Shown: positions 1-12,229 of the stretch, in pieces
How positions within the stretch are numbered: position 1 is the first letter of the stretch
How the letters are laid out: each line of letters starts with the position of its first letter
Assembly (NCBI GenBank): GCA_038373865.1
Contig: JAXGGA010001100.1
Coordinates: forward strand, 62,001 to 126,000
Direction: 5' to 3'
From: Uloborus plumipes
Taxonomy: Eukaryota; Arthropoda; Arachnida; Araneae; Uloboridae
Length of the DNA: 64,000 nucleotides
Program-made: the position numbers and the translations under genes
Notes under the pieces: model-generated
What the model was told of the DNA's origin: nothing
The model's input: only the letters and a program-made list of their open reading frames with translations
The model's database searches: none

Positions 1-630
1 AAGTTTGTTCAAATCGGATTGTTCACTCAAAAGTTAGCATCGCGGGATAGGTTGTTTGAACGGTTCAAAGTTGAACCAAAAATTGTTCAAATCAAAAAAT
101 CAAACATGGGAATGAGCTGTACTCGACGAGATCTTTCGAACAAAAAAAAGTTTATTCAATTCAGACGGTTCACTCAAAAGTTATTAGGTGGGGAAAGGTT
201 GCCTGAACGGTTCAATGTTGAACCAAAAATGTTCAAATTGAAAATTTAAATACGGTAATAAAGTAACCTTGCCGAGATGCTTCGAACAGAAAAAAGTTTG
301 TTTAAATCGGACTGTTATTCAAAAGTTATTAGGGGTGACAGCTTGTTTGAACGGTTCAATATTGAACGAAACATTGTTCAAATCGAAAATGTAGATACGG
401 GAATGAAGTATTCTTGAAAAGATCTTTCGAACAAAAAAAAGTTTGTTCAAATCGGACTGTTCATTCAAAAGTTAGCATCGCGGGACAGATTGTTTGAACG
501 GTTCAAAGTTGAACCAAAAATTGTTCAAATCGAAAAATCAGATATGGGAATGAGCTGTACTCTCAGAAATCTTTCCAACAAAAAAAAGTTTGTCCAAATC
601 GGAATGTTCATTCAAAAGTTATTAGGGGGG
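1..630. repeat. Tandem array, period about 146 bp
   Basis: The phrase AAGTTTGTTCAAATCGGA recurs at 1, 148, 294, 439 and 586, giving four full units and a fifth cut short. Each unit holds TTGAACGGTTCAAAGTTGAAC-like inverted pieces, so the transcript or single strand could fold. Units differ by scattered substitutions. Short open frames here (19-249 and 490-801) simply follow the repeat and are not taken as genes. The array starts before the window edge. Confidence 0.9.
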
Positions 631-800
631 ACAGACAGACCGACCGACAGACCGACCGACCGACCGACGCACAAATTCCCCATCTCAATACCCTATTTTC
701 AAATTTTTAATTTTTCGATATTCATTTTACCTTTTTATTTTTTTAACTTGGCGATATTTTTCGGACTTGGCGATATTTTTTGGACTTGGCGATATTTTTA
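631..800. repeat. GACC-rich run followed by a 19-20 bp short tandem
   Basis: Positions 631-668 are ACAGACAGACCGACCGAC-like low-complexity sequence. At 746-800 the phrase ACTTGGCGATATTTTT occurs three times with a step of about 19 bp. The run closes the 146-bp array and may be the tail of an old mobile element, but no element type is recognisable. Confidence 0.75.
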
Positions 801-966
801 GATCTATTAAGCTACTTTTAATACTTTTTTCGTCTTTCTTTTATTTTTAACGGGAAAGTAGGCTAAAAATGATGCTTTTCATGTATTTTAGCACCTTCCG
901 AAAACAATGAATTTCACTCTTTCTTAATACTGCCTTGAAAGAACTTAAAAACCTATCAATTGGTAA

Positions 967-1629
967 TATATACAGGGTGTCCACTCCAATCGTGGACCAA
1001 TAGGTAATTTCTAAACCGTTAGAGATAAGCATATAGTTTATTTAGGAAAAAATCTCCAAATTATGAAAAGAATTTTGGGTCTATTCAATGTTTTTCAAAA
1101 AATCAAATTTTGAAAGAGTTACGAAATTTAAATTTTTATACAGTCCCGCAGTCCTATCAATCATATTTAGTAAAACATTCTTGACACTGTAACGTTTAAA
1201 ACTAAAAAAAAATCACTCTTCTACGACAAAAATTGACCGAGTTATGACGTTTTGAAAAATCAAGATTTTGAAGGATTTCGCATACGGTCCCTTAAGCAAT
1301 CTCTCGATGACGTCATGAAACAATGCAAAATCTTGATTTTTCAAAACGTCATAACTCGGTCAATTTTTGTGGTAGAAGAGTGATTTTTTTTTAGTTTTAA
1401 ACGTTACAGTGTCAAGAATGTTTTACTAAATATGATTGATAGGACTGGGGGGCTGTATAAAAATTTAAATTTCGTAACTCTTTCAAAATTTGATTTTTTG
1501 AAAAACATTGAATAGACCCAAAATTCCTTTCATAATTTGGAGATTTTTTCCTAAATAAACTATATGCTTATCTCTAACGGTTTAGAAGTTAGCTATTAGT
1601 CCACGATTGGAGTGGACACCCTGTATATA
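967..1629. mobile_element. Foldback element: long palindrome with 304-bp arms
   Basis: Left arm 967-1270 and right arm 1326-1629 are inverted copies with roughly seven differences seen by eye (about 97% identity), separated by a 55-bp spacer. The outer ends read TATATACAGGGTGTCC and its complement. No transposase frame is present. The structure is that of a foldback element or very long-TIR MITE. A target duplication cannot be separated from the palindromic TATATA ends. It would form a hairpin in single-stranded DNA or RNA. Confidence 0.93.
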
Positions 1630-2754
1630 AAAACAATCACCAGCATTTTCTATCTTCTAATTTAAAGACAAAAGGAGGAAGAATTTTTTTAAAATGTACA
1701 TGTAAGTAGTAATTGTTTTTAAAAGCATTTATTACTTCAATCCTTTTTTATCCAGAAAAAAATGAAGTTATTCCGCAAACAATGATGATTAAATTTCTGG
1801 ATGATAAAAAAAAGATTCCTTTTTAAACTCTTTTTTACCCCGAAGCTTATCACGTAATTTAATAAATATGGGAAAAAAGTATTGAAACGCAGAAATGGCA
1901 ATAATTTTCTTTTTTGGGCTTCTTAAAGTTTCTTTCTTCAATAAGTTCGAAGAAGTTTTGATCGATTATTTAAGAAAAAAAATAATTTTTCCTCTCTTTT
2001 TGTAAATTAAGTTTCGAACATGCTTGAGACATATCATGTAAGTACACAAAAAATGTAAATAATAAATGTTCAACTGCTGTTTATAATATTAAAAAAAATA
2101 TGTCATAAAGATTTTTTTGATAATGTTTGTTTCCAGCAGACTTGGATTTTGGAACACATTTAATGGGATTAAAACTTTTCAGTAGAACCTAATGCTGTTT
2201 TGTTAAACTGCTTAAATTTAACCAAAATATTGTTCAATTCAAAAGTTAAAACATGCTAATAAACTTTGCTGGCTGTGATTTTTCGAATAAACAAGTGTTA
2301 GTCGAATAAACCTAATCATTAAAACAATTCTTTGAGAGTAGCCCATACACTTTGTCCCTTCATCTCCCTCATTTCATAGCACAACTTTTAAATGCTTATT
2401 AGAAAATATTTTTCGGATTAGTTTTTTTTTTTTTTTCAAAATCATATTTGTTTTAGTATTCGAAGTTCCAGGGATAAAACAAATGTTTGAATTGCTTTAT
2501 TAATTATACAAAATATGTATGTTTGAAGGAAACTAGTCCTTAAAAATGTATTAGTGATGTACTCACATACTCTGAATATCCTATTCTCTCTTTCAAGTGA
2601 CTTATATTTTTTTTACTTTTTTTCCGACAAAAAAAAGGCGCAAGACACTAAATAACACACTCCATTAGCTAGAGACTGCAGCACCTTTATAGTTTATTAG
2701 AATTAGGGAGGCTTCCTAAATTATGAAAAGGATTTTTTTCTTTTTTGAAAGAGC
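1630..2754. other. A+T-rich intergenic DNA, nothing recognised
   Basis: No long open frame, no inverted repeat and no similarity to other parts of the window was seen. It contains homopolymer A and T runs. A short stretch near 2215-2305 with TTCAATTCAAAAGTTAA-type wording resembles the 1-630 array loosely and may be a decayed unit. Confidence 0.5.
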
Positions 2755-2791
2755 ACATATATATATATATATATATATAAATGTATGTATG

Positions 2792-2862
<71 letters not shown>
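2755..2862. repeat. (AT)n microsatellite with a TATG patch
   Basis: Nearly uninterrupted AT dinucleotides with a short TGTATGTATG block near 2780-2798. Open frames of Ile-Tyr repeats on both strands are artefacts of this tract. Confidence 0.97.
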
Positions 2863-2864
<2 letters not shown>

Positions 2865-3205
2865 ATAGCTTTCGTCGGATTTTCATCAAACTTGGCCCAG
2901 AGGCTCTTTGATGCACTAGAATTCACATAGGAGGGATTTCAAAATTTTTAAAAAATCCAAAAAGCTCAAAATTCAAATTTTTTTCAATTTTGGATAGATA
3001 GAATAATAGAGATAAGCCTTTAAGCATACAAATTGATAAAATTTAACGCATTTAAATATGAGTATTTTCCAACAAAGTTTACGATTGACAATGAATTATC
3101 AATTTATTTAAGACTCACCTATTTCATTTTAGCACTGAAATATTTTTTAGAGCTTTGTTGTATTAATAAGTACCTAGGCAACGCCGGGTAATAAGCTGAT
3201 ATATG
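2865..3205 (+). repeat. Dispersed repeat, family ending in CGCCGGGTAATAAGCT (copy 1)
   Basis: It matches 61270-61680 in the same orientation from GGATTTTCATCAAACTTGG to GGGTAATAAGCT, and a shorter piece at 9655-9935. All share the phrases TGGCACAGAGG and CGGGTAA or its decayed form. It has no coding frame. The class is unknown; the shared 3' wording suggests the tail of a larger retroelement or a SINE-like unit. Confidence 0.8.
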
Positions 3206-3313
<108 letters not shown>

Positions 3314-3399
3314 GCACTTATTCAAACCTTAATCAACGTGGAATTTCTACTCAACCGCTAACGAGGTAAAACTAAACCTATAATGTACCTTGGGGGAGG

Positions 3400-3655
3400 G
3401 AAGAGAGAACCATACTAAAACGATCATTTTCTCCGATACACTTTTGCGGAGAATTTCCAAAGTTCTGTAGCCTCGGGTCTGCCGAAAATCTAAATTGAGA
3501 TATTAATTGCTTTTGTTCGCTTAAAATAGAGTTGGATTGAACCAGCTCAATCGAAGAAAGGAAAGTGATTGAGCTGTCAGCATATTTCTGAAGGGTTAAG
3601 CAAAGTTGCACTTCAAAGTAGGCCTTCTCATAAATCTCAGCTGGGATATTTGATC
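3400..3655 (-). pseudogene. Dispersed coding-like repeat (copy 1), product unknown
   Basis: Matches 20275-20525 in the same orientation, including the run GGAATTTCCAAAGTTCTGTAG. Read on the minus strand, 3378-3611 is open for 77 codons, and the second copy gives a related reading with only one stop. The shared peptide core is DPRLQNFGNSP, preceded by F-R-F-S and, further upstream, a Ser-rich L-S-S-I-E segment. This suggests an old protein-coding segment spread by a mobile element rather than random sequence. I do not recognise the family. No start, splice site or promoter is assigned. Confidence 0.45.
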
Positions 3656-3889
3656 TTGCCCAATAATTGCGCTATTGGAAGCTATACATTTGTATTATAT
3701 CGGTATTAGCAATAAATTTGAGTTTCTTAAGAGAGAGACGTAATGGAGATTTCGTTATTATCGGCTTCATTTTTGTTTTTTTCTATAGCATAAACTTTTG
3801 AATAATATTTTAAGCGCAAAATATTGTTCAGAACAATTGTATCATCCAACTCTAAAAATATTATTTGTTCTTTGTTTTATACATTGTTT

Positions 3890-3937
3890 TATTATTATTA
3901 TTGTCCAATATTATTGTTCTTCTTCTTATTCTTTTTC

Positions 3938-3978
<41 letters not shown>

Positions 3979-4032
3979 TAGTATGTTATTATTATTATTA
4001 TTATACTAGTATGTTATTATTATTAGTATTAG

Positions 4033-4070
<38 letters not shown>

Positions 4071-4102
4071 TTATTAGTATTAGTATTATTATTATTATTA
4101 TG

Positions 4103-4150
<48 letters not shown>

Positions 4151-4159
4151 AGTATATTA

Positions 4160-4203
<44 letters not shown>

Positions 4204-4212
4204 AGTATATTA

Positions 4213-4263
<51 letters not shown>

Positions 4264-4264
4264 T
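3890..4264. repeat. (ATT)n microsatellite, about 375 bp
   Basis: Long runs of ATT with interruptions of AGT and TAGTATATTATC. The interruption ATTAATAGTATATTATC occurs twice (about 4145 and 4200), so part of the tract was duplicated as a block. Leu, Ile and Tyr homopolymer frames here are artefacts. Confidence 0.97.
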
Positions 4265-4317
4265 ATTTTACTTTTTTGCTAGAAAGTACGTTCGATCTTA
4301 ATTTTACATGCGAGATC

Positions 4318-4467
4318 ATATCTGTACCTCAGAACCAGACTAACGTAAGTCCATTTTCGTCATTTTTCAGTAGAGGGGAAAAACGATGTATTCGACAATT
4401 GTTTTTCCCCTCTACCGAAAAATGACGAAAATGGACTTACGTTAGTCTGGTTCTGAGGTACAGATAT
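4318..4467. mobile_element. 150-bp near-perfect hairpin (MITE-like)
   Basis: Arms 4318-4384 and 4401-4467 are inverted copies, 66 of 67 positions matching, with a 16-bp loop. Ends read ATATCTGTACCTCAGAACC. The arms contain ACGTAAGTCCATTTTCGTCA. It has no coding capacity. High arm identity points to a young insertion or to strand-exchange repair. No target duplication is clear. Confidence 0.9.
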
Positions 4468-4592
4468 TTCACAACAAGTTTAACTCTTTAACTCTTCAAA
4501 TGTACTTTTCACTTCAAGAGGTGGCCAAGCATCATTTATTTAATTTGAGGGAAAAGAAAAATTTTCGGTAGTACAATTATTTCGCAATTTCT

Positions 4593-4593
<1 letters not shown>

Positions 4594-4646
<53 letters not shown>
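4594..4646. repeat. Poly-T tract, 53 bp
   Basis: Uninterrupted T run. It could be the poly-A tail of a minus-strand retroposon ending here, but no element body is recognised next to it. Confidence 0.95.
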
Positions 4647-4649
<3 letters not shown>

Positions 4650-4650
<1 letters not shown>

Positions 4651-5121
4651 CCTAAAATATGTAGCCTTGGAGATTCGAATCGTTCTTCATAATTGACTCA
4701 TTAAACCGGAAAAAATGCCGCCAAAGATTTACAACCAAATTCTCATCCATAAAAAGGATTGCTTAATTTGATTTTTGTTTTGAAGAAATTTTCGATTTAT
4801 TTTTACTTCAGAAGTATTCTGAAAAAACTTTTCGATAAGCAGCGAATCTGTAACATGAAATGCTAACAAATTCCTACTATTCCGTCTAATTTGCTTTAAA
4901 ATGAAACAAAGAGTAAGGAAGATATTACTTTTATACTTTAAATCATTCTCATCACCTCTGTAAGAACGATCACTACTAAGTTCTTGAGACCTTCTTTTTG
5001 CTTCCAAACGTTCTTCGTTTAAAAATATGTCAATCTGAACCTAGGTACAGTCATTTTAAACTGAGAATCAAGCTTTGTTGTGGAATTTAACTGGGAATTA
5101 AGCATGTGAAGTGTTTTGTAA
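4650..5121. other. Intergenic, nothing recognised
   Basis: No repeat partner or plausible gene was seen. A 92-codon open frame on the minus strand (4729-5007) has no recognisable motif and is not called. Confidence 0.4.
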
Positions 5122-5468
5122 CACTACAAAAAATAAGTTGTTGTTTTTACAGTATAATACTGAAAGCATAAGTTTCAGTTTAAAACTGCAAAAGCGCAGA
5201 AATAAACTAAAAATAGCTATTTTACAGTTTATTACTCTAAAACTAACACTTTTACAGTGTATTACTGTAAAATTAACAATGCTACAGTTTACATACATTA
5301 AATTAGCTGAATTATACTGTAAAAACAACAGTGTAATACTGGCAGCGGAGATTCCATTTTAAAACTGTAAAATGCACAGTAATTAACTGTAAAACTAGCA
5401 ATTTTGCAGTTTATTACTGTGAAATTAGCTATATTATACTGCAAAAGCAACATTCATTTTTTACAGTG
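5122..5468 (+). mobile_element. CACTG modular MITE, copy 1
   Basis: Starts CACTACAAAAAATAAG and ends TTTTTTACAGTG. Inside are repeated TACAGTTTATTACTGTAAAA blocks and the module marker GGCAGCGGAGATTCC near 5341. The flanks are not a clean TA duplication (AA and AG). Plus is defined here as the direction in which the marker reads GCAGAGGTTCC. Confidence 0.85.
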
Positions 5469-6044
5469 AGCAACTAAATGGTGTGTACAAACTAAATGGT
5501 AACTGTTGGTTGTTTTCATATCTAGAGGCACACCAATATGAAAAATTCATATAACAATATTTAGCACTTTAGTAAATCAGTCAAAAGTTTCTTATAGCAA
5601 TTGATTGATTTCACTTGATTTGCACATGTATGAATAATTAACAACATAAGGGCCTTCGTTTTGCTTAAAAGTTTCCGTGATTAGTTTTTTGCTTTTACTC
5701 CTGCTTGAAGCAATTCATCATTATCAATTATAAGTGATGTTTAATCACTTGCAGACAATGACAAGTACCATCCTTGCTCAAATTGTCATGTAAATATTTC
5801 AAGACAGTTATTTTTAGCCTACTTTCCCACTAAAGATTTAAGAAAAAATCACAAAACAAAGCTTAACGCATTCTATAAAAGTCGCTCTAAAAAACGTTTT
5901 AAAATGATTGTTATTAAAATAGAATTCAAAATGAAAAAATATGCTTCTTTGTCGTCCGTCCCCCTCTCTCCCGTTACATTATGATTGTTAGGGATTGTTC
6001 CCGGTACCCACTGTCCATTGCAGATTTCTACGTGCCAATTATTT
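5469..6044. other. Intergenic, nothing recognised
   Basis: A+T-rich, no convincing frame or inverted repeat. Confidence 0.4.
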
Positions 6045-7260
6045 CCTCAATAGATTTTTTCTCTAAGGAGACCAAAGGCACGTCTTATATCTCAAAAAAG
6101 TGCAGCTGTTTACTATTTTGGAGTAAGTAAAAACTAGTTTTATCTGAAAAACAAAGTCGAAAAAATCCTAAAACTTCAAAATCCAGATTTAATTAAAAAT
6201 AATAAAATGATGCCTAAATCTTAAAATCATCTAGTACCACAAGCATTAAATAACCAGCCAACTAGGTATGTGACATTATATTCATGACAATTTTAATACA
6301 CGGAAGCTCATTGCCTCTTTCCAAGTTAATTCTTTCCCCAATTAATTTTCTCGATAGAGTGTTACCCCTGATCTTACAAGGATCTTACCTTATTTCCGTT
6401 GTTTCATTTTACGAATACAACTGGACTGCACAAAGGGCGCAACAATATACGTCCTTGTCATCTGCTCCCTAACAAAACCCTTTTGTAAGAGAAGATGGAA
6501 CCATTTTGTAAACCGAAGGCAATCTAAGATAATAGAGTTCATGTATTTCATTTGAAGTCATGGATTCTTTGCCATCTGTAATCTGAATTTGTGGAGGGAA
6601 ATGTTAATATTTGGTTGGCAATGGAAAGTAATCGTAAGAAACTTGAGTTAACTAAGCCTTTTCTAACTCAAAGGCAGCGAATTATATAAGACGAAATCAG
6701 AATAATGAGTTAGAATAAATACTGATTAATTTTCAGTAACGAAATATGTTACTGCGATTTGTAAATTTACAATGATTTATGTTTATTTTCAATTAACTAA
6801 TTTATCGACTATAATGCTGTATGAAATTTTTGTTATTTAATTGAATTATCGTGTTTGTTATTTATTTTTGCTTAGAATTGCAACGCTGGAGAGAGTAGAA
6901 GAGTCAGACTGTTTCCTATTGTGGGCAATTTTTCTCACCCGTTGATGGTGGAGAATATTATTTTAAATTTACATGACATGTAATTGGTACAAAATTGTCA
7001 TGAATATAATGTCACAAACGTAGTTGACTGGTTATTTAGTGCATGTGGTACTAGATCATTTAAAGATTTAGGCATCATTTTATTATTTTTAATTCAATCA
7101 GGATCTTGACGTTTTAGGATGTTTTCGACTTTGTTTTGCAGATAAAACTAGTTTTTACTTACTCCATAGTAGTAAACAGCTGCACTTTTTTTGAGATATA
7201 AGATGTGCCTTTGTCTCTTTTAGAGCAAAAAATATATTAAGGAAATAATTAGCTCATAGA
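6045..7260. repeat. Inverted repeat with arms of about 250 bp
   Basis: Left arm about 6045-6300 and right arm about 6975-7240 are diverged inverted copies. Landmarks are GTGCAGCTGTTTACTA and AAAACTAGTTTTATCTG on the left and their complements on the right. The central 675 bp (6300-6975) shows no transposase. A third, more diverged copy in the right-arm orientation lies at 8100-8300. The three copies suggest a dispersed element that inserted twice in opposite directions. Confidence 0.8.
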
Positions 7261-7269
7261 AATCTTCAA

Positions 7270-8080
<811 letters not shown>

Positions 8081-8099
8081 AGACTTTAATCGTGTCAAC

Positions 8100-8300
8100 A
8101 CTTTATTCTTGCTTATTGAATCTGGACTTCGATGTCTTAGAATGCTTTCTACTTTATTTTTCTGGCATATTTAGTCTGTACTAATTTCAAAACTTTAAAC
8201 AGCTGCATTTTGTTAGTATATAGGATGTATTTTAGGCTTCTTTGGCGCAAAAATCAATTGCAAAAAGAATTGTCACGTAAACAGGCAATGAGCTTCCATG
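8100..8300 (+). repeat. Third copy of the 6-7 kb inverted-repeat unit
   Basis: Phrases such as AAACAGCTGCATTTTGTTAG and ATATAGGATGTATTTTAGGC align with 7090-7260. It is more diverged than the two arms are from each other. The SINE with the CT tract separates this copy from 7260. Confidence 0.65.
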
Positions 8301-8443
8301 CAGTAGAATTGCTTTTAATGTACTGCAACAAATCTGTAAGTGCTCTGTCATTCAATTTTTGTGGAGTAATGTAATTTTCAGATTTACTCTTTAGTATCCT
8401 CTTGGGTAAAACGGGATCAAAATGGAAACAGAATGATTTACCA

Positions 8444-8811
8444 CACTGTAAAAAAGCGTTGTTTCTACAGCATAATACAGCTAATTTTACAGTAACAAAG
8501 TGATAAAATTGCTAATTTAACAGTAATAAACTGTAAAATTGCTGCTTTATAATAGTAAACTGTAAAATTGCTAATTTTATAGTTTATTACTGTGCAGTTC
8601 ACAATTTTGAACTGGAACCTCTGCTGCCAGTATTATACTGCTGTTTTTACAGTATAATACAGCTAATTTTGTGGTAATAAATTGTAAAATTGTGGTAATA
8701 AACTGTAAAATTAGCACTTTTACAGTTTATTAGTGTACAATTTACAGTTTCAAACTGGGATTTTTGATGCCAGTATTTTACTGTAAAAACAACAATTTAT
8801 TTTTTGCAGTG
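8444..8811 (-). mobile_element. CACTG modular MITE, copy 2
   Basis: Begins CACTGTAAAAAAGCG and ends TTTTTTGCAGTG. The 2-bp flanks are CA on both sides, so the duplication is 2 bp but not TA. Two module markers are present in reverse orientation (about 8613-8627 and 8757-8773). Confidence 0.9.
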
Positions 8812-8866
8812 CAAAGAAACGATAGACAGGTAAAGTTGAAACTGCACTGTAAGTTGACCCTGCAGT

Positions 8867-9157
8867 CGTTGCTGTTGCTGTCTTCTGCCAGCCAGGCTGG
8901 CAATTTGGGGTGCGCTGCCTCACATTTCCAACTGTACCGTCATTTGGTGGGAAGTCCTACTTCCACATTGCATGCATGCCGTAGGGACCCGTTTGTACGG
9001 TAAGCCAACCATTCACAGCCCACAACAGCATATTCATTCACACAGAGAAAAGACAAGGACAGCTGAGAGGAAATACATCCATGCCTGAGACGGGGTTCGA
9101 ACCCGGGACCTGCCCGTCCGTGTCAGACTTCTCTAACCACTAGGCAAGGTGGCCGGC
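8867..9157 (-). mobile_element. tRNA-derived SINE with 10-bp target duplication
   Basis: On the minus strand the head at about 9157-9085 reads GCCGGCC, then an A-box-like TGCCTAGTGGTTAGAG and a B box GGGTTCGAACCC. The tail end near 8867 reads GACAGCAACAGCAACG. ACCCTGCAGT is repeated exactly at 8857-8866 and 9158-9167, which fixes the ends and shows target-primed insertion. The tRNA-like head does not close a proper acceptor stem, so it is not called as a tRNA gene. Confidence 0.92.
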
Positions 9158-9654
9158 ACCCTGCAGTAGTAGTTGGCACTTATCTAAATGGTGTTCTTCA
9201 GTGTTTCAGAGGTGACAGAATTCACCCTTTTCTGGAATTTGATATTAATCTTTCCAAGTTTGAAGAATTTTGCTCATTGAAAGTAAATAATAATAATTTT
9301 TCTACCGTATTTTGTATTTTGATTTTGCATTTACTTTTCGTAGTATTCTGTGATTTTTCAACACTAATTACATTTAATAATTATCTTATTTACATTTAAG
9401 TATTGGGGCAAAAAATTACAATGAAAATCCAAAAGGAAATTAAAGAAAATGTTGTAACAGCTGTAAACAACGTGTGAAAAGCACAAATTAACAAATAACT
9501 ATTTCTACGTAGTTTACTAGTTAGTAATACCAGTTAAGTGTAAAATACTTTTTTTCTTTGCTTTTTCTTTTCAACGTGTCGGTAAACTTTTTTTTTTCCT
9601 TTTTTTTGGACATTCTTACCGGTCTGCGGGACAAAAATGGTTGGTGAACGCTGC

Positions 9655-9935
9655 CTAGTACAAATCAACAGTTTACGTTTGATCTTTGTCAAATTTGGCA
9701 CAGAGGTCCTTTGATACTCAAGAATTTCCATAGCGGGGTCTCCCTGTAATGGAAACGGAAAAGCTCCGGAAAGAAAACCCATGAAACGGAATGTTTTTGC
9801 CTATTAACAATGTTGTAACAGTAAACAAAAATAACTAAGTGTTGGAATTTTTAAAAAAAATCCAAAGTGATCTAAGTTAAAATTTTCAGAAAAAATATTC
9901 TCTTTTCTAGATGTTACCCGGCGACAGACTTTTTT
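9655..9935 (+). repeat. Dispersed repeat of the 2865/61270 family (copy 2, decayed)
   Basis: Shares CAAATTTGGCACAGAGGTCC and a terminal TTACCCGGCGACAG with the other copies; the middle is badly diverged. Confidence 0.55.
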
Positions 9936-10147
9936 CTCTTTTCTTCAGCATGATTTTTGAACATGCGTCACTTTACATAACTTCATTTTCGAGGTAGACC
10001 GTGAAACACCGCGCAATGTGCTATTACGCATATAAAGAAGAAATAAATTAACAACAAAAACAGTTTACAAAAGATGAGCAAAGAATAAGCTGGAAGGTCA
10101 GCACTCCAAATTTAAACAACATCTAACAATTTTGAAATTTGTGTATA

Positions 10148-10571
10148 CAGCAAAAAATAAACTGTTCTTACAGTTCACAGAGGTACAGTTCACAGAGGTA
10201 TACTGACAGCTGAGGTTCCAGTTTAAAACTGTAATATGCACAGTAAAAAACTAGAAATTTAGAAATTTTACAGCCTATTACTGTAAAAAAAGCAATTTTA
10301 CAGTTTATGGCCACAAAATTAGCTGTATTATACTGAAAAAAACAACAGTATAATACTGGCAGCAGAGGTTCCAGTTTAAAACTGTAAAATGCACGGTAAT
10401 AAACTGTTAAATTAGCCATTTCATAGTATATTACTGTAAAATTAATAATTTACAGTTTAGTACTGTAAAAGTAACAATTTTAGTTTATTACTGTAAAATT
10501 AGCAATTTTTAGTTTATTACTACAAAATTAGCCGTGTTATACTGTAAAAACAACATTCATTTTTTACATTG
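10148..10571 (+). mobile_element. CACTG modular MITE, copy 3
   Basis: Decayed ends (CAGCAAAAAATAAAC and TTTTACATTG), TA on the left flank. Marker GGCAGCAGAGGTTCC at about 10357. Several TTTACAGTTTATTACTGTAAA-like blocks. Confidence 0.85.
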
Positions 10572-12229
10572 CATATAAAAAAAGAAATAAATTAACAACA
10601 GAAACACAGTTGCCAAAAGATAAGCAAAGAATAAACTGGAAGGTCAGCATTCCAAATTTAAACAACTTTTAATAATTTTGAAATTTTTGTACAATTTTAG
10701 TTTTTCTCATTTCTTTTATTTCCACTACCTAAATTTCAATTACTAGCAAAAAATCAACTAGTGGTATCTCTAAATCATGACTTTGCCGGAAAAGCGCCTC
10801 TCAGTGCCCCCATCATCAGATCGTTACTCCTAAAGCTTACTTCATAGATTACGTCTAGACAATTCTAATCGATCTTGTTCTGGAATCGTTTATATCTATT
10901 CCTCTTTCCAGTGACCCTGATAATTCTTTTTTCTATGAAAGTTATTGCATTTTTCTTAATTAGACCTAAAATATTGGGGATTTACTAAAGGGCACACAGT
11001 TTTAATTTACTTTTAAATCAAAAAAGAAATGCTAAATATTGATTACTTTATTTTCTAAAAGACTAATTAGGGTTTTTATTCGTAAATGCCAAGTGTCTGA
11101 TAAACTTCAAAGGCATTAAATTTATATTGTTGAATATTTCTATTAACTTATCACAATAGGAATTTTAAGAAAGTGAAAATATCAACATTATTTGCTTCAA
11201 TTATAGTCATACAATTCAGAAGTTCAGTGACGTTTGTGCATTATTTTAATATTATTAAACTTACAGAAGTTTCACAAAAAAATATATTTTTACAAATATA
11301 TTTTGATTGATCAAAAAAAAATCCAATACAGATAATATAAGAAATGTACTAGTTTTCAAATTGAAATTTCAGTACTTTTATTTATGATTTTCTGCGGTAC
11401 ACTTCGAAAAGCGTAAATAAAGCTATTAGCAATATTAAAGTTTGATAGTGGCGAAAATTTTCAAAATATACTTTTAATAGTAGACCTTTTTTTAATTAAA
11501 AGCACGGTATTGCGGCAGAAGCCTACTCCGGTGATTTTGGCTAAGCTATATATTGATTTCTTCAATAAAGTCAAGTTAGTGATATGTTATATTTGCTGTA
11601 TATTTCCCCACTTTGACGAGTACTATGTTTCAATGGTAATTGTTTTGAGACAGTTCTAGAAATTACTCAGTTTGTTCGAAAATTAGTTGGTAGAAACTAT
11701 TTGGACTGATGGTAGCAATATCGACATCGTTACTATGCCAACTCTTACAAATAGTATGCAGTGTTGTTGCAATTAGTTAACTTAAACGTTAATGAGACTA
11801 ACCTCTAAGTCAATAAATACATTTTCTGCTTCAGTCAGCATATTTGCGAAAACATTATTAGTTCTTACTTTTCAAGAAAGGATATCAAAAACTTGTTCCA
11901 AATTTCAACTGTAATTTGATTGAATAATCGGCGGTTAATTTTATTGGCATTTCTCTAATTTAAATGTAAGGTCACAGTCAGTCAAAAAAGGAACTAAAAT
12001 CACTAGGGCTAGTAAAATGCCTACACGTACGCTTGTGCACTGTGCACGACAATAGGGTTTAAATTTGCTAACATAGACATTTTTATTTCCAACGTGGTAG
12101 GAATTGCAACCAGAGTCAAGCAGAACAGCTGTTCCTCTTGGAGACAGGTCCTTGCAAGTGAGTGGTACATGAGGTGCCTGTCCTGTTGGTACTTTACTTA
12201 TTGCAAGCAGTAGAGATGATCAAACAGTA
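10572..12229. other. Intergenic stretch with one small dispersed repeat
   Basis: Mostly unremarkable A+T-rich DNA. 10600-10690 repeats wording from 10030-10140 (AAAGATAAGCAAAGAATAA, GGAAGGTCAGCATTCC), so the MITE copy at 10148 lies between two copies of a short local duplication. No gene recognised. Confidence 0.55.
10795..10915 (+). repeat. Short dispersed repeat shared with 26255-26375
   Basis: TTCTAATCGATCTTGTTCTG and GGAATCGTTTATATCTATT match the later copy in the same orientation over about 120 bp. No coding frame is conserved between them that I can see. Confidence 0.6.

Noticed and set aside
4729..5007. 92-codon minus frame
   Set aside because: No recognisable motif and no partner copy.
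9085..9157. Possible tRNA gene on minus (good A and B boxes)
   Set aside because: Acceptor ends do not pair, and the exact 10-bp flank duplication shows it is the head of a SINE. The same reasoning applies to 44741, 46095 and 52935.
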